Below, piece after piece: positions 1-11,413 of a stretch of 64,000 bases of DNA (position 1 is the first letter of the stretch; every line of letters begins with the position of its first letter). This DNA comes from Lepeophtheirus salmonis (Eukaryota > Arthropoda > Copepoda > Siphonostomatoida > Caligidae). The position numbers and the translations under genes are program-made. The stretch is from positions 36,662,007-36,726,006 of the forward strand of contig NC_052137.2 in the NCBI RefSeq assembly GCF_016086655.4, read 5' to 3'. Under the pieces are notes generated by a model. That model ran no database searches and was not told the origin of the DNA. It worked only from the letters and a program-made list of their open reading frames with translations.

Positions 1-349
1 ACATATTTCTTAGAAACGAATCTTATTAAAATGTTGTTATGTTTTTAATTTCTGTACATCAATTAATTAGACATATCATGTCATTCATCGACCTTGACAA
101 ATATGATTTCTTAAACACATAATTTAAATTGTGGAATGCATGAATGTTTATATATTATAATGATTATTTTTTTGTTTTTGACAAAAATAATTTTTGTATA
201 TTGATGTTGCTTGAGAATTTCGAAGATCAGATTAATTTTTTATTTTTCCGTTTAATCTACCAATGTGCAATCTGATTGGCTTAAACTCAATCCCAGATGA
301 ACTCCGAAAATTATATTAAAAAATATGAAGAAAAAAATCCCACACTCAG
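1..349. other. AT-rich stretch, no gene seen
   Basis: I see no coding signal, RNA gene or repeat boundary here. The sequence is low-complexity A/T with short homopolymers. Confidence 0.5.
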
Positions 350-1135
350 GCATCATGCATCAATCAAGGAAGACGGTTGGAGCTCTTTCCAATTAATAAT
401 ATACGCCGTTGCAAATTCCCTAGAGCCTAAGCAACTTGATAAGACTTAATATCGTTTGAATATACGATCTGGAAGCTTTATAAGACTAGTGCTGTGACGA
501 CAAGGCAAGATATCGGCTTTCAATGTCAGCAAGTACCCAGAGGAACATCGATAAAAAATTTATCGAATCCCTAAACGAGCCATCTGCAAAATTGTGCAAG
601 AAGCCGGAATTTCACAATCGTCAATTCATTGGTTGGTCTGGAAAGATTTGAAGATGAAACCTTTTACGCTATGTTATGGTCAAAAACTGAAAGATGGTAA
701 ACGAGCCAAAAGAATGGAGAGGTCCGAAAAAATTGACAGAAATTTGTGCGTGGAATCTCTGGACTGTCTTTACTCATAAGAAAAAAATGGATATCTATCA
801 AAAATTTAACCTGTTCCCTTTTCTTTGTTTAAGGAACATGCCTCATGTAACAAGAAAATATTTTTACTGCAAGATAGAGCTCTATGTCATACTGGTCGAT
901 AATCTCTGGAATATCTGAAAGGAAGAATTCTATTTTTGAAAAAAATCGTTATGGCCTCCTTTGAGTGTAGATTTCAATCCCCTCGACTATTTTGTATAGG
1001 GTTAGCTAGTGTCAAAGATTAAAGTTCATTACAATAATAATTTGTTATCCTTTCGCAATGCCATCGATTAATTGTGGGTGGAACTTCTCGTTTATCGTAT
1101 GTATTGGCTGACAACTAAATACTTTGAGAAATATA
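350..1135 (+). pseudogene. mariner-family transposase relic
   Basis: Several frames carry mariner-like pieces in the expected order. An HTH-like segment around 580-720 reads CKIVQEAGISQSSIHWLVW and then KPFTLCYGQKLKDGKRAKR, which matches the second helix-turn-helix and linker of mariner transposases. At 870-893 QDRALCHT corresponds to the second catalytic aspartate block. At 952-996 WPPLSVDFNPLDYFV corresponds to the third. The distance between the HTH piece and QD is too short for a full catalytic core, so the middle is deleted. Frameshifts and stops, including two just after the DYFV block, show that it is dead. I could not find convincing terminal inverted repeats. The family call is secure at superfamily level only. 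Confidence 0.75.
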
Positions 1136-2449
1136 TTCTAGAACTTTTATTTGAAATAGTTTCCCAAATATAATTTTGTTTGATTACTTATTGCATAAAA
1201 TTATAGGCTTAACACCTATGAATAACCTTCTATGTTTATCTAAATTTAATAGTGTTAAAACTCGGTTCGAACGTAAAAATCAATTTTTAATCGTTCTGGT
1301 GATTTTCTTTATACCGATATTTCGTAAATAAATTAAATCAGTTTTCAACAGTCAAAGCTACACAAGTAGTGATGTAAAAGGAACATTTTTTAAAATTTAA
1401 TAATATCTGAAGTGGTTAATTACTTAAAAAATAGTAGATTACTTAATTCATAATATAGTATTAAAAGATTATGTGTATATTCGACAAAAACATTTTTACC
1501 AAAGGATATTTAGCAGAAAAAAGATATTTAATATTAAAATAATAAATAGCTACTGTTTTTACTCTCTTAGCTTTACTAATTCAGTTTAAAACAATTTAGT
1601 TAGATTAATTTGTGTTATTTTGCAGAATAAATATATCATTTATTGAGGATCATTATTTCAATCTTTGTCCTTTGGAAAAATTTCAATTCGGCAAATTCCC
1701 CTTAAGCAAAATGCCTGTACGGTAAATTGTTCTTTGACGTCCTAACTCAAAAAGTATATTATAAATTAAATAAACTCCTTATTTCTTACGTGAATGGCAC
1801 TTTAAATATTGTTAAATAAAAAGAGGTTACTTTTCCGTCATTACTGTCAACTAAAAATATTTCTATTGCATCGAATTTTGAAAACGGATTAAATTTCTTG
1901 CCAAAATATTGGTTTAAAAAAAAACATCATAACGAATTAAAAATAGTATAAGGTTAATGAGTGTTATTTTGCGGAAATATATTTTTTCATTGAATATACA
2001 ATATATATATTTTTTTTGTACCCAAGTACAATTATATTTCAATCCTTTATATAATAAACTACATTGTGTAGGTAAACTCATCTTTTTATAAATCAATAAA
2101 TAATTTGGACAGGAATATTATTTTATAGTGGATCTGAATTTGTACAAGATATTCGATACTTTTTTGGTAATAACATTTTTTTTTGTTTTTTTCATACGTA
2201 AAATCTTAAGTAATTAATAATATTTTAAAATTCCAATATAAAAAAAACCTACCTTAAGCGATCCCATAACTATATGGTCACATTCAAATAAAAAAATACT
2301 TAACCGTTCCCTTGATGCCTTTCAAACAAAGCAAATTCTCATTTAATTAGTGTATCCGTAGGATAATAAACAGAAACAAGGTTATTATGAATGATCAAAT
2401 AAAGGGTTATCCAGGCCTTATACTTTATCTTGAACCAAAACATCTAACC
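1136..2449. other. AT-rich stretch with a MITE-end fragment
   Basis: No gene seen. Around 1249-1320 the sequence begins AGTGTTAAAACTCGGTTCG and resembles the termini of the short element family seen at 16.4, 26.2 and 28.3 kb. It is probably a truncated copy. The remainder is A/T-rich with no recognisable structure. Confidence 0.4.
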
Positions 2450-3190
2450 CAGGGATTATCAAGCTACGACCTAAAGGCCAGATATGTCTCGTGAAGGCCG
2501 TTCATCCAGCCCCCGATGGTACTTGAACATACCTGTTAAACATATGGAACACAAAACTCTGTGAAAAATATAAATTTGAATATTCGTTACGAATACAAAA
2601 GATCCTGATTGCTATGTGCCTTAAATGTGCTCTTTTTGTCGTATATTTTATGCATATTATCTTGTAAATAACTATAGAGTACTTATGTCCTGTTTCATGT
2701 ATTTCTAGAAATATATATTCAATGTACATTTAGCACATCTCACAATTGCACATCTTTCCCGTTCCTTCTTTTTCGGATACCTTTTTCTTCACCCTTAATT
2801 ATGGCTACTAAAAAATGAAAAATGGATACCGAGTTTCGCTTTTTCAATAAAGAGTGGGGAGTAAAGTATTTGTGTGTGGAAACAAAGAAGAAAAAAGCTC
2901 TAAGCATAATATGTAGCGAAAGTGATGCAGTTTTGAAAGAGTACAATCTTCGGCGTCACTATGAAACAAACATTTATCAACATTTTTAAAGTTTTCTAGG
3001 AAGTTACGCTCTGAGAAATATGTGCCCATGAAATGTGGTTTAGAAAATGAAAGAAACTTATTCACGAAAAAAAAATTACTAAAAATGTATTTGTCACTCT
3101 TACAAGTTAGAAAAAAGAGTGATCACGCGGCCCGTACTCGTCATTCTTTCAGTTATCAGGCCCGCAGTAAAAAAAGTTTGATGACCCTTG
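2450..3190 (+). mobile_element. hAT-type deletion derivative with 8-bp target duplication
   Basis: The left end begins CAGGGATTATCAAG and the right end, read in reverse, begins CAAGGGTCATCAAAC. Both fit the hAT terminus style. The flanks are ATCTAACC (2442-2449) and ATTTAACC (3191-3198), a 7/8 match and the right length for a hAT target duplication. The 741-bp interior keeps only the start of a BED-finger protein (2801-2989) and the far 3' end. The catalytic domain is gone, so this copy is non-autonomous. The sub-terminal text (AAGGCCG...CATCCAGCCCC on the left, GCGGCCCG and CAGGCCCGC on the right) also resembles hAT elements that encode GTF2I-repeat/ZBED-like proteins. That resemblance is from memory. 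Confidence 0.75.
2801..2989 (+). pseudogene. BED-type zinc finger start of a hAT transposase (broken)
   Basis: The frame opens with ATG at 2801 and has a TGA at 2816-2818. It then reads FRFFNKEWGVKYLCVE and ALSIICSESDAVLKEYNLRR before HYET and a stop at 2987-2989. The order FNxEW, then CxxC-like, then KEYNLRRHYETKH is the hallmark of the BED finger at the start of GTF2I-repeat/ZBED-like hAT proteins. Here the first zinc-binding cysteine looks replaced (SIIC where I expect CxxC) and the distal histidine is disturbed after HYET, so the finger should not fold normally. A related lysine-rich stretch continues in another frame to about 3060 (KLRSEKYVPMKCGLENERN). The rest of the transposase is absent. 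Confidence 0.65.
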
Positions 3191-3439
3191 ATTTAACCCA
3201 ACCCCATCTTATGTTCTTTCGATTTAATCCAAAAAAAAACAACAACATTACCTGGTTCAACTAGTAAATATTTAAAATTGTTATTTCTAAATTATTAAAT
3301 ATGTTATTCATTTATGGTTATTCTTTTATAAATCTTTGCTCTTCGCCAAAATGTCACCCAGAAAATAGTTTTTGTAAACAAATTTTTCGTCCAATTGTAG
3401 AATCAGGAAACTGTAGGGTGTTTTCAATCCATCGTTCAA

Positions 3440-3845
3440 TACGCTCAACAGTCAATGTCGAGAAAGACACAGATTTAAAGAAGCTTTAATGGATAATTTT
3501 CGTAGTGGCTACAGAGCAACTAAGTAGGAAAGTATTGAAACTCGACCCAGAAACATAATGAAACGACATTTTTATATGTGTCCTAAGGATGAGTAATTAA
3601 GGAAACTTTGGATTCAAGGCGTATCTCGCCAAAATTAACCACCTTCAAAATATTTTTCCCTTTGTGAACTGTCTTTTATCTCCTTTGATTGTAAACATGA
3701 ATATGAGGATACTAAAAAAATTCTTAGTAAAGACTTTAACATAGTCCGAAAAATATTGAAAAAAGATGTGATTCCATCCCAGTTTCCAAATTTTCCTCTT
3801 TATTACTTTAAATCAATTCCAACAGTTAGATCCAGAGCCTTGCCT
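3440..3845 (+). pseudogene. THAP-domain protein relic
   Basis: In one frame from about 3576 I read CPKDE, a stop, then LRKLWIQGVSRQN, a stop, PPSKYFSLCELSF, and further on KKDVIPSQFPNFPLYYF up to about 3815. This is the order of a THAP zinc finger: FPKD, LRxxWIxAxxR, W.PSK...C..HF, then the conserved A(V/I)PS.F.N. The C2CH finger is damaged: two in-frame stops are present, and the last ligand histidine is serine in CELSF (3663-3677). THAP domains occur in P-element-like transposases and in host regulators. No transposase follows here, so I cannot say which this was. It lies just beyond the hAT element, with no sign that they were one gene. Confidence 0.65.
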
Positions 3846-4385
3846 TTCTTTATCTCGCCTCTTTAAGAAAGTTATTTTTAGGAGCTTTGAGATGATTGAC
3901 ATAGTATCTTCTTTAGAAGACATTTACATGAAGCTTGATTGAGATGGTTTTTCCGAAAGGAATATATGAAAATTTTAATGAAATGAATAATGGAATCATA
4001 TTCTACTATATATGTATTTACTTTCTACTCCCAACTTGAAATACCAATTTCAAGTTATTCTTTTAATTATATTAAGTTAAAAACCTTTAATAAGTTTATT
4101 TTTAATTCAGTATATATTTTCTACATATGAAATTAAAAGTTTAATATCTATCATTGAAGATTGACTTGAAAAAAGTTTGAAGCATTTATGCTAGAACATG
4201 ATGCCCAAATAAACTTAGAAATGAATATTTAATTTTAACATAAATTTCTAATGTAGAAAATATAAGTTTATTTTGAATCTTCCTAGAACGTATGAAAGGG
4301 GTAGGTTTGAAGAAAATGTGGAGCTCTATTATCACAATATAGCAATAGGAAAAACGTGATTTTTATGGCATAAATAATTATTTAC
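3846..4385. other. AT-rich stretch, shared flank with 24.9 kb
   Basis: No gene. A short segment near 4085-4125 (TTTAATAAGTTTATTTTTAATT) resembles 24935-24975, which sits the same way beside the related relic at 25.1 kb. Both may be sub-terminal sequence of one transposon family. Confidence 0.4.
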
Positions 4386-4602
4386 CGAATATGTCCTCCT
4401 TCACAAGCAACAATTGCTTCGACACTTGGTCAAAAAGATTGGGAGCTGTTGATGATGAAGGCCGTGTTTATGGCGCACCACGCTGTCAGGATGGCAGTTG
4501 TGTATGGGGCTGTAATGGACAATTGGATATTGTAGAGAGTCAGGATGGAGTCTTCTCTGTACTGACACCAGAGCGGAGGAAATTGCTCATGCATTGACAA
4601 TG
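4386..4602 (-). pseudogene. Tc1-like transposase C-terminal relic
   Basis: Read on the minus strand, the piece ends AILTAWCAINTAFIINSSQS followed by a disturbed C-terminus (QLLLVKEDI). It aligns with the minus-strand tail at 25.1 kb, which reads AAIRTAW...DTSFIVKSCQS and ends GGHI. The pattern (AAI)xxAWxxI...F(V)xxxCxSF...GGHIE is the usual end of Tc1/mariner-type transposases. Upstream of it the sequence quickly departs from the family, so the catalytic part is missing. Plus-strand open frames over this interval are shadows. Confidence 0.6.
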
Positions 4603-5852
4603 CATTGACTCGCGTACACAAAAATACCCTATGTACTTGTTTCTCAGCTGTCGATTTCCTATAATACGTCATGGCTAGTTCATATGTAATTGATTCTTTT
4701 TGATAAATAAATAAAGTAATAATTTATTTTGTCGTTTTGATCCGTTTCTAAAGAACAAGAATATAATTTCTTGCTGATCCCGCGTCGTTTATAGACTATA
4801 TATATTGGCCATTTTTTATTATTTATATGAAGAAATAGCCAAAATTTCTTCATAGTAATTAACTATTCTTTTAATAAAATATTAAAAGTAATATTATTAT
4901 ACAGTATCGAATAAAATACAATGTAGATTTGAAAAATATGTTATTTATTTTTAAAAATGCTGAAATAATAATAAGACAGTAATAGTCTGGAAGCATTTAA
5001 TAAATAAATGACAGGTAGTACGGTTGACTTATTTGGCTAACTACCAAATGATTTCGAGCCTTTTTCGGCTTCTTTTTGGAAGAAAGGTTGCGTGATACAA
5101 TTAAGGTAAGGACGTGTCTAACATTTACACACTTAGAGATATAGAATAAAAACAAAACTAGTTTATTTAGGTTTCAGCTGTCCTTGGTTCCATAATGAAA
5201 ATTTGTAATTAAAAATGGTGGGGATAAAATCGTAATTAAATTCTTCGGCAAGTTTTGGGTACCCGCTATGTCCTATCAACTCTACGAAATGCCATCGAAG
5301 GTGCAGGGAACGAACTACCCAAAAAAAACTATCCGTACAACATACAACTCATTTCAACCTCGAATATCATCAATAGTTTCGAATGATGGCGGATATATAC
5401 AATATATTATTAATAAACATAATTACTATGAATATACTTACAGACTTTTATAAAACTTAAATTTAGATATTATTATTGATAAATTAATTATTGTGTTAAT
5501 AATGAGGTTTAAAACTTTTGAATCACCGTGTATGTATATTGTACTTAGATTTTTAAACGTAAACTTTATATCTTGATAGGTGGAAAAGAACCCCTCATTA
5601 GAAGGATGGTTTTGCTTTAAAAAGTTTTTTTTTTTTCAATCAGATTTTCTGAATTTAACGCAAAACCTTTAGTCTCACTACTTTTTAAATCTAATGAATA
5701 AGGATTTAACATAAAAAAACACCTTTCAAAAGTCCAAAACTAAAATATGAAAAAAGAATTTGTAAAAGGTTTTTTTTTCTTTTTTTCTTATCCTCTTCAT
5801 ATTGGAGGAAGGGGGGATAGCTGTGATTTATAGCCTTGGTATTCCCCCATTT

Positions 5853-5863
5853 CCCCCCCCCCC
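5853..5863. repeat. poly-C run
   Basis: Eleven consecutive C within a locally C-rich stretch (5844-5866), which is unusual in this AT-rich window. Confidence 0.9.
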
Positions 5864-6000
5864 TCATCTTCCTAGTCTTGTAAAGAAAAAAAAAGTATTT
5901 GGTATTAAGATACAAGGAGGAGTTGATAGGATAAGGGCAAGAGACAAGTAAGCACGAGAGAGCAGTCTATTGAGATTTCAAACTACCATCATATGAATAA

Positions 6001-6018
6001 ATATATATATATATATAT
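6001..6018. repeat. (AT)n microsatellite
   Basis: Nine AT dinucleotides in a row, continuing an A-rich lead-in. Similar shorter runs occur at about 9270, 33350, 36931-36946, 49225 and 54059. Confidence 0.9.
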
Positions 6019-6752
6019 GGCCCATCAACACAAAAGCAGGATAGAAGGATTTTTTTAAAAAACTAAAGGTGTAACTTTATTCACTTTATTTATCTTCTCT
6101 TAATTATAGAATATAAAAAAATCCTCTTATATAACATTACTAATTTGATTAAATCATAGAATTACAAATTTAATACATGCCATCAATCTTATATACAAAA
6201 TCTAAAATATGACATAAATTTATTGCACATGCTTGCTATTTTTTTTTTTAATGTTACAACTATTAATTCCTTGATGAAGGTCAATATAGATCAAACGAAA
6301 AATATTTGTCTCTAATATAGTTCTGTATCTCTCATTCAATATCTATGACTCTCGACTTCTTATCCATTCAGTACTCTTACATTTTGAGAATAAAATATTC
6401 GGATGTCTCTTGTTCAATTTAACAGAAAAAAAGTTGTCTCTCATTCAGATGCCTTTTCCATCAGTATTTGTTATGGTTCAAATTGAATGTTGATTATATT
6501 TGCACCCTTCCTCAAACTATTGTCACATTCTATCATGAAATTATCCTCATTAAATCCTTTGAAGATGCCCCAATTTGCATTTAAATTAGTCAAAATTGCT
6601 CAAAAATGAGAAATCGACATATTGTATTTGAATGGTCACATACTTCTAAATCTCTTAAAATCAAATAAATGTTCTAAACTATGTAGACATTTCTTTGATA
6701 TCTTAACTCATCCCTCAAATTTGAATACAAAGCCTGTAATTGACTCAAATGC

Positions 6753-7432
6753 TACTAGGAAAACTATCCTGAAGAAAATTGCCATGGAGGAAAATTGCCC
6801 GTATTTTGTTCAAAGTTCATGATGAATATAAACACATTATTCATTCGTTTAATGTTATTTATGACAAATATCTAAACATATTTGTTTGCTCCATCCCCCC
6901 AAGGGAGTACCTTCAAGTGTGAGTAATATTATTGCAATACATTTTCCTTGCAATTTTTGAAATTCGATCCAATCTTCTAAGAAATGGATCAAGAGGATTG
7001 GTAAGTGGAGGGGGGAGATAAATAACTTAGGGCCTCTTAAAATATGGTTGAATACCCTACGCCCTCAACTTGGCTCGGGGGTTGTGTGGTATTGCAAACA
7101 ACTTACCTCTAATTCATCCAATACAATCCCACACTACCCCCAGGACAATGGCCAACACGACCGTAGAGGGGGATTCAACCATACTTTAAGAGGCCCAAAG
7201 CTATTTATTCCTCTTCCTCCCCCCCTATATTGCAATAATATTACTCACAATTGATCACATGGCGGGATGGAACAAAAAAATATGTTTAGATATTTGTCAT
7301 AAATAATATTAAGGAAATTTATACAGTTTTATTATGTATCATTAAGTTTGAACAAAACACGGTCTATTTTCTCCTGAGCAATTTTCCTCCATGGCAATAT
7401 TGCACGGGTAATTTTCTCTAGAGCAGTTTTAC
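6753..7432. mobile_element. palindromic (fold-back) element, copy A
   Basis: The two halves are imperfect reverse complements over about 300 bp each. Left-arm landmarks are CATGGAGGAAAATTGCCC (6783), a stretch around 6846-6930 with GACAAATATCTAAACATATT, and GGGCCTCTTAAAATATGG (7030). The right arm carries the reverse complements at about 7380-7400, 7275-7310 and 7165-7195. The ends contain short repeated GGAAAATTGCC-type units. No protein is encoded; the open frame 7048-7254 spans the palindrome axis and is not convincing. A second copy lies at 34871-35527. I read it as a non-autonomous long-inverted-repeat transposon. The superfamily is unknown because I cannot fix its target duplication. 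Confidence 0.7.
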
Positions 7433-7492
7433 GCGCTCGGACTTAAATATATCTATGAAATATTTGGATGTCCAGCTCAGTCTTGGTTGGTA

Positions 7493-7704
7493 GTGCTCAG
7501 TCATGCATATCAGTCCAAAACTTATAAAGTTCGGTATTTTATGACGTCACTAACCTTTATTCCTTCTTTTTTTAATCATTTCTAGAACTTACAGTCCTAG
7601 ACTTGATAACAAAAAATATCTTTGAGTGAGTTCCTCAGGGTTATCAGTCCGGACCAGTCCTTAGACTGTACTGGACCGAATAAATAAGGACTCACACTAC
7701 ACTA
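7493..7704 (-). mobile_element. MITE-1 copy (AGTGTNG...GTCCTTATTTA termini)
   Basis: The right end in reverse reads AGTGTAGTGTGAGTCCTTA then TTTATTCGGTCC. The left end begins TAGTGCTCAGTC. Internal CTAGAAATGATTAAAAAAAG (reverse) aligns with 63.7 and 63.0 kb. The copy is about 210 bp and contains no coding sequence. Confidence 0.6.
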
Positions 7705-7999
7705 CTTTTTATTTAGGTATAATATATGAAGTGCATAAAATATTGAAAACGATATCTTCGTCCAATTATTGTTTCAATAAAAGAGAAAGTAAGCTAGCTA
7801 CATATATTATGAGTCAGAGGCGTCCACAGGGGCTGGGCTGAAGGGGCTGTAGCCTCCTACAAATTAAATAATTTTTCCTTTTTTTAATATAAAATTTCAT
7901 ATTTTTCCTCAAAAATTTAATAGTTGAAATTTATTAAATTTTTTTCCAAAAAATTTTCTTTTCTTATAATAACTAGGAATTTATGAAATTTTTCCCTCA
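7705..7999. other. intervening repeat-like DNA
   Basis: No gene. Around 7813 the text GAGGCGTCCACAGGGGC and GGGGCTGTAGCC looks like a common short-element end, but I cannot find its partner. The 7880-7960 part is T-rich with repeated TTTTTCCAAAAAATTT-like modules that recur at 8790-8905. Confidence 0.35.
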
Positions 8000-8760
8000 G
8001 CAAATTTTATATAAGAAACTAACACGAACACGCTATCTTGAAGATAAACAATTAATAAGATGTTATTTAAATTTAGTTTGTATATGTTCAAATTCTAAAC
8101 TAAAACGATCTTCCATAAACTATAAATATAGAATATTAAAGTCTATTGTGAAATATTCTTGTATACAATATTTTTTTTTCTGTCCATTTTATGTAAATAT
8201 AATCAAACTTGCAACCCCTTTTGACACTCTTGAAAATCCAACATATTTGACCATGTGAAAATACTGATTTTGGTAAATATAAAGCAATTTTTTCAAATGT
8301 TTGGCTCTGTGATTTATTTATTGTCGTTGCCTTTGCTAACTTGCCATTTCCTTTCTTCAACCATAATGAAGATTGAAGATACATATTAAGATTAACACGC
8401 TCATCCTCCTTCTAATTCCCTTTTTAATTCGTATTTAATAAACGTTCACCCTTTTCCTGTTACTACAATAATTTGTTTTTTGGGTGCATTTTGAATCGAC
8501 AGCCCATAACGTAAAACACTCTTGAGATCTTGTTTTATGAAAAAATCAACTTATTAGCAAAAAATAAAACTTGTCATCCAGAGCCCAGGAATCTAGTCTG
8601 ATCAGAATTTAACATAATCTAACGTATGTAACTTAAAATTCTAAACAACTTTTATGTTAAGTGGAAAGTCTGTATCTGTCTCCGTTTTTGAAATAAATGC
8701 GTTTTTATCATTGTTTTTCAAAGTGAGACATACATCACACACACAAGTTATTTTAATTAT
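8000..8760 (-). pseudogene. Helitron Pif1-type helicase C-terminal relic, copy 1
   Basis: The minus-strand frame 8136-8384 reads LWLKKGNGKLAKATTINKSQ, then SQTFEKIALYLPKSVFSHGQ, then ICWIFKSVKRGCK. This is the C-terminal motif region of Helitron Rep-helicases (FAMTINKSQGQTF...YLP.PVFSHGQLYVA.SRV in the family). The usual G of KSQGQ is S, and LYVAFSR is altered to ICWIFKS, so the helicase motif VI region is damaged. A weak continuation (ILYTRIF) matches the family's NVVY-type end. The same sequence, inverted, lies at 58680-59400, and homology runs about 750 bp across coding and flank. I could not identify the CTRR hairpin end. Confidence 0.7.
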
Positions 8761-10254
8761 CTAGGATATTTATTCAAAATTTTCATATCTTAAATTTTTT
8801 TCCAAATTTTTTAAATAGCAATGAATTTTTTAATTTGTTTTCCAAAAGTTTAACTTTTTGCTAAGAGCTGTGGATTTTTGAACTTCTTTCCAAAAAATTT
8901 AATATTTTAAATTTATTTTTGCTTAAAAAAACAAGGCCTCCCCATGATCATTACTTTTAAATCAAATACAGGTGGTAAACTATAGCTAAAATTAGTGGGT
9001 ATCTTAAACCTGCTTATAAATTTGAAGCCAAAGCCTTTAATTGACTCAAATATGTCTTTAAATATTGAGTTGTAAATATGGGGATGGTTTCTTTTCTCTC
9101 CTTCTTTTTCTTGATTTTTGTTTTTCTGTTGACGCACAACATATATACAATATATATTAACACTGTTTTTATATAAACAGGAGAAGGAAAATCCGTTCAA
9201 TTAAGATGAAATTGATCTAGAACGGAGAGCCCTTCAAGGTAAATAACTAATAACTAAAACGGTTCTTATTTATATATATATATACGTTTATAAATAAAAC
9301 TCATTAATATATTACAAATATTGCCCATAGGGGCTAAATAACCCATGTATCACCAAAACAAACAACAATTTATGATCCCTCCTACATAATATACCTTCTT
9401 CTTCCTCCCCTCATTTTCCGTCTTAAACAGGAAATGAGATAATACTGCTTACTTACTTTCTTAGAAATTTAAGAGGTTTCGCTAACGTCATTTGATATGT
9501 ATGGATGTGAGCCATGTTTTTTCCCTTCATTTTTTATAGAGATATTAAATAATAAATTAAAAAGAACATATTGAACTGATCTAAAGCTCTACAGAGTGTC
9601 TCACTCTCTAGAACTTACTATATAAGTACATATAAACTACAGTCATTTGCATTATATTTTCATAAAGCATTTTTAAGACCACTTCAAAACTTATTTGAGT
9701 TTTTTTGGGTGTAGACGTACTCTATTTGTAAATACATACATAAGCAGTATACTTACTATTAAATCGTTATGTGTATTGTATTTATTTTGCTATGTATATT
9801 TTAACAATTTTTTCTTCCATATTTGCAGTTTATATTATTATAATACTTTCATAATTAATTGAAAATACTTCTCCTTCAGAAAAGCAGTTAGAAAGCATCT
9901 ACTTAGCTCTTGGATTTTTTTTTTTAATTTACATTTTTACTCTTTCAAAATGTAACTATACATCACATTGTATGTTTAAGCTTATCCCCACCAAAGAGGT
10001 TCAAAATAAGGGCGGAAGTTAACTGTAGTTTTCCATAACGTCATTCTTAAAAATTGGTGGACTTTTCTTGATTTTAAAGCTGGAGCATGCTTAATGATTA
10101 GCTTGATTTAACCCAAGCTACACTTTAGAACAATAACAAGGGAAAAGAAAAGGACAATAGACAGATGTGAGCTAGAATACAGTGGAATTGTTGATGTTAT
10201 GGGGAGACTACGCTTGTAAAATGTACATGGTTGATACATAAACCAACTAAAATT
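8761..10254. other. AT-rich stretch, no gene
   Basis: It contains T-rich modules (8790-8905) like those left of the Helitron fragment. The open frame at 8913-9200 has no recognisable family. Otherwise there are no features I can support. Confidence 0.4.
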
Positions 10255-10735
10255 AAATGACGCGGGTCACATTACAAGTGAAATTTCAAGACTTATTGGA
10301 GTTTCCAGGAAGACTGTCTACAACATCAAAAAGAAGTTTGAATCTGAGGATAATTTTGGAAGGAAGGATGTTCAACCTTCAAATACCCTTGATTGGGGAA
10401 AAGTTAGAAGAGAGAGGCAGAGAATAAGGAAACTGAATGATGAGCTTTCAAAAAGAGAAAATGCATAAATTAAGATGTATTGGTTTCGATTCAAGGATTG
10501 ACAAGACAAAAGTGATTAAATCTCTCTATGAAAAAAAAAAAATGTGAACTATTAACTTATCTGCTCCTCCTATTCTCATCCCATAAAGACCTTAAGAAAA
10601 CAGAAAATAGGCTTTTGCAATTTGAAAACTTTCCTTGTCATGCTCAGTCCATAGAGAGAGAAAACTTGTTTCAGAGGCTTCTGAAAAAGTTTATGGCCAC
10701 AATCATAGACAGGGCTATATTTTATTAACACTTAC
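10255..10735 (+). pseudogene. transposon-protein relic with HTH and FPCHxQ-type motif
   Basis: From 10265 a frame reads HITSEISRLIGVSRKTVYNI then KKKFESEDNFGRKD and stops at about 10469. This is a good helix-turn-helix of the kind found at the start of Tc1/mariner and related proteins. Just beyond, another frame gives LRCIGFDSRIDKTKVIKSLY. The frame 10528-10728 then contains LLQFENFPCHAQSIERENLF. FPCHxQ(A/S)(V/I)ER and CIG(V/F)D.R.DK are motifs I recall from an uncharacterised repeat-encoded protein found in cnidarians and arthropods. The order fits one protein with a large internal deletion. The HTH may instead belong to a separate Tc1-like fragment. Confidence 0.4.
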
Positions 10736-11224
10736 ATTGAGAAAACGACTCAAAAAATTTAGAACAAAGAAACAATACACCTTATTTTTTTAGAACAAAA
10801 AAAATCAATATAACATTATTTTGTCAATATGCACTCATGCACTCATATTTTAGATTAAGGCTATTTATTAGAAAGTATATTTTTATGCAGGTATGTGTGA
10901 TTGTATTATATTTGAAATACAGTAGTATCTAAATTAAGAGGCACATAAATACTATTTTCGTTGCAAAAAGGTCAAAGGGTTTTGTTTTTTCTTCTTCCTT
11001 TTTATTATCAAATGATAGAAGTTCTTCTTTATCAGACGATGTGCACACAAGCCTTTATTGCTTTTGAAACCCTTGGAAAGTCCCTTAACCATTTAAAAAA
11101 ACAACCATGAGATATTCATTAAATGATAATACACACATATTTAAAAAAATATATATATTTTTATATGACGCTGACGCATAACCAAAAAGTTTTTACTTCA
11201 TATCGAAACCTTTGAATGCAATAT
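10736..11224. other. AT-rich stretch, no gene
   Basis: No supported feature. Confidence 0.4.
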
Positions 11225-11253
11225 GGGGGAGGGGGGAGGGGGGTTCGCGAGGG
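11225..11253 (+). other. predicted G-quadruplex tract
   Basis: Runs of 5, 6 and 6 G separated by single A, then a 7-nt gap and GGG, satisfy the usual G3+N1-7 x4 rule. It is an isolated G-rich island in AT-rich DNA. Function unknown. Confidence 0.6.
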
Positions 11254-11413
11254 TACCTTTGTATGTCAGTTTTTGTATTTGACGATACTCTCTAGTATAC
11301 ATATATTAAATAATATTATTATTCAGGGAAGAGTTGTATTAATTTACTGCAAGACTCACGAGCGTTTTGTAAACAAATTAAAACAAACAAACAACGTTCA
11401 TGCCTCATTAATA

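Larger units (their letters stand above)
4603..6752. other. long stretch without recognisable gene
   Basis: I see no coding family, RNA gene or element end. It includes a C-run (5853-5863) and an AT microsatellite (6001-6018). Short open frames at 5268-5453 and 5706-5915 have no recognisable content. Confidence 0.45.
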
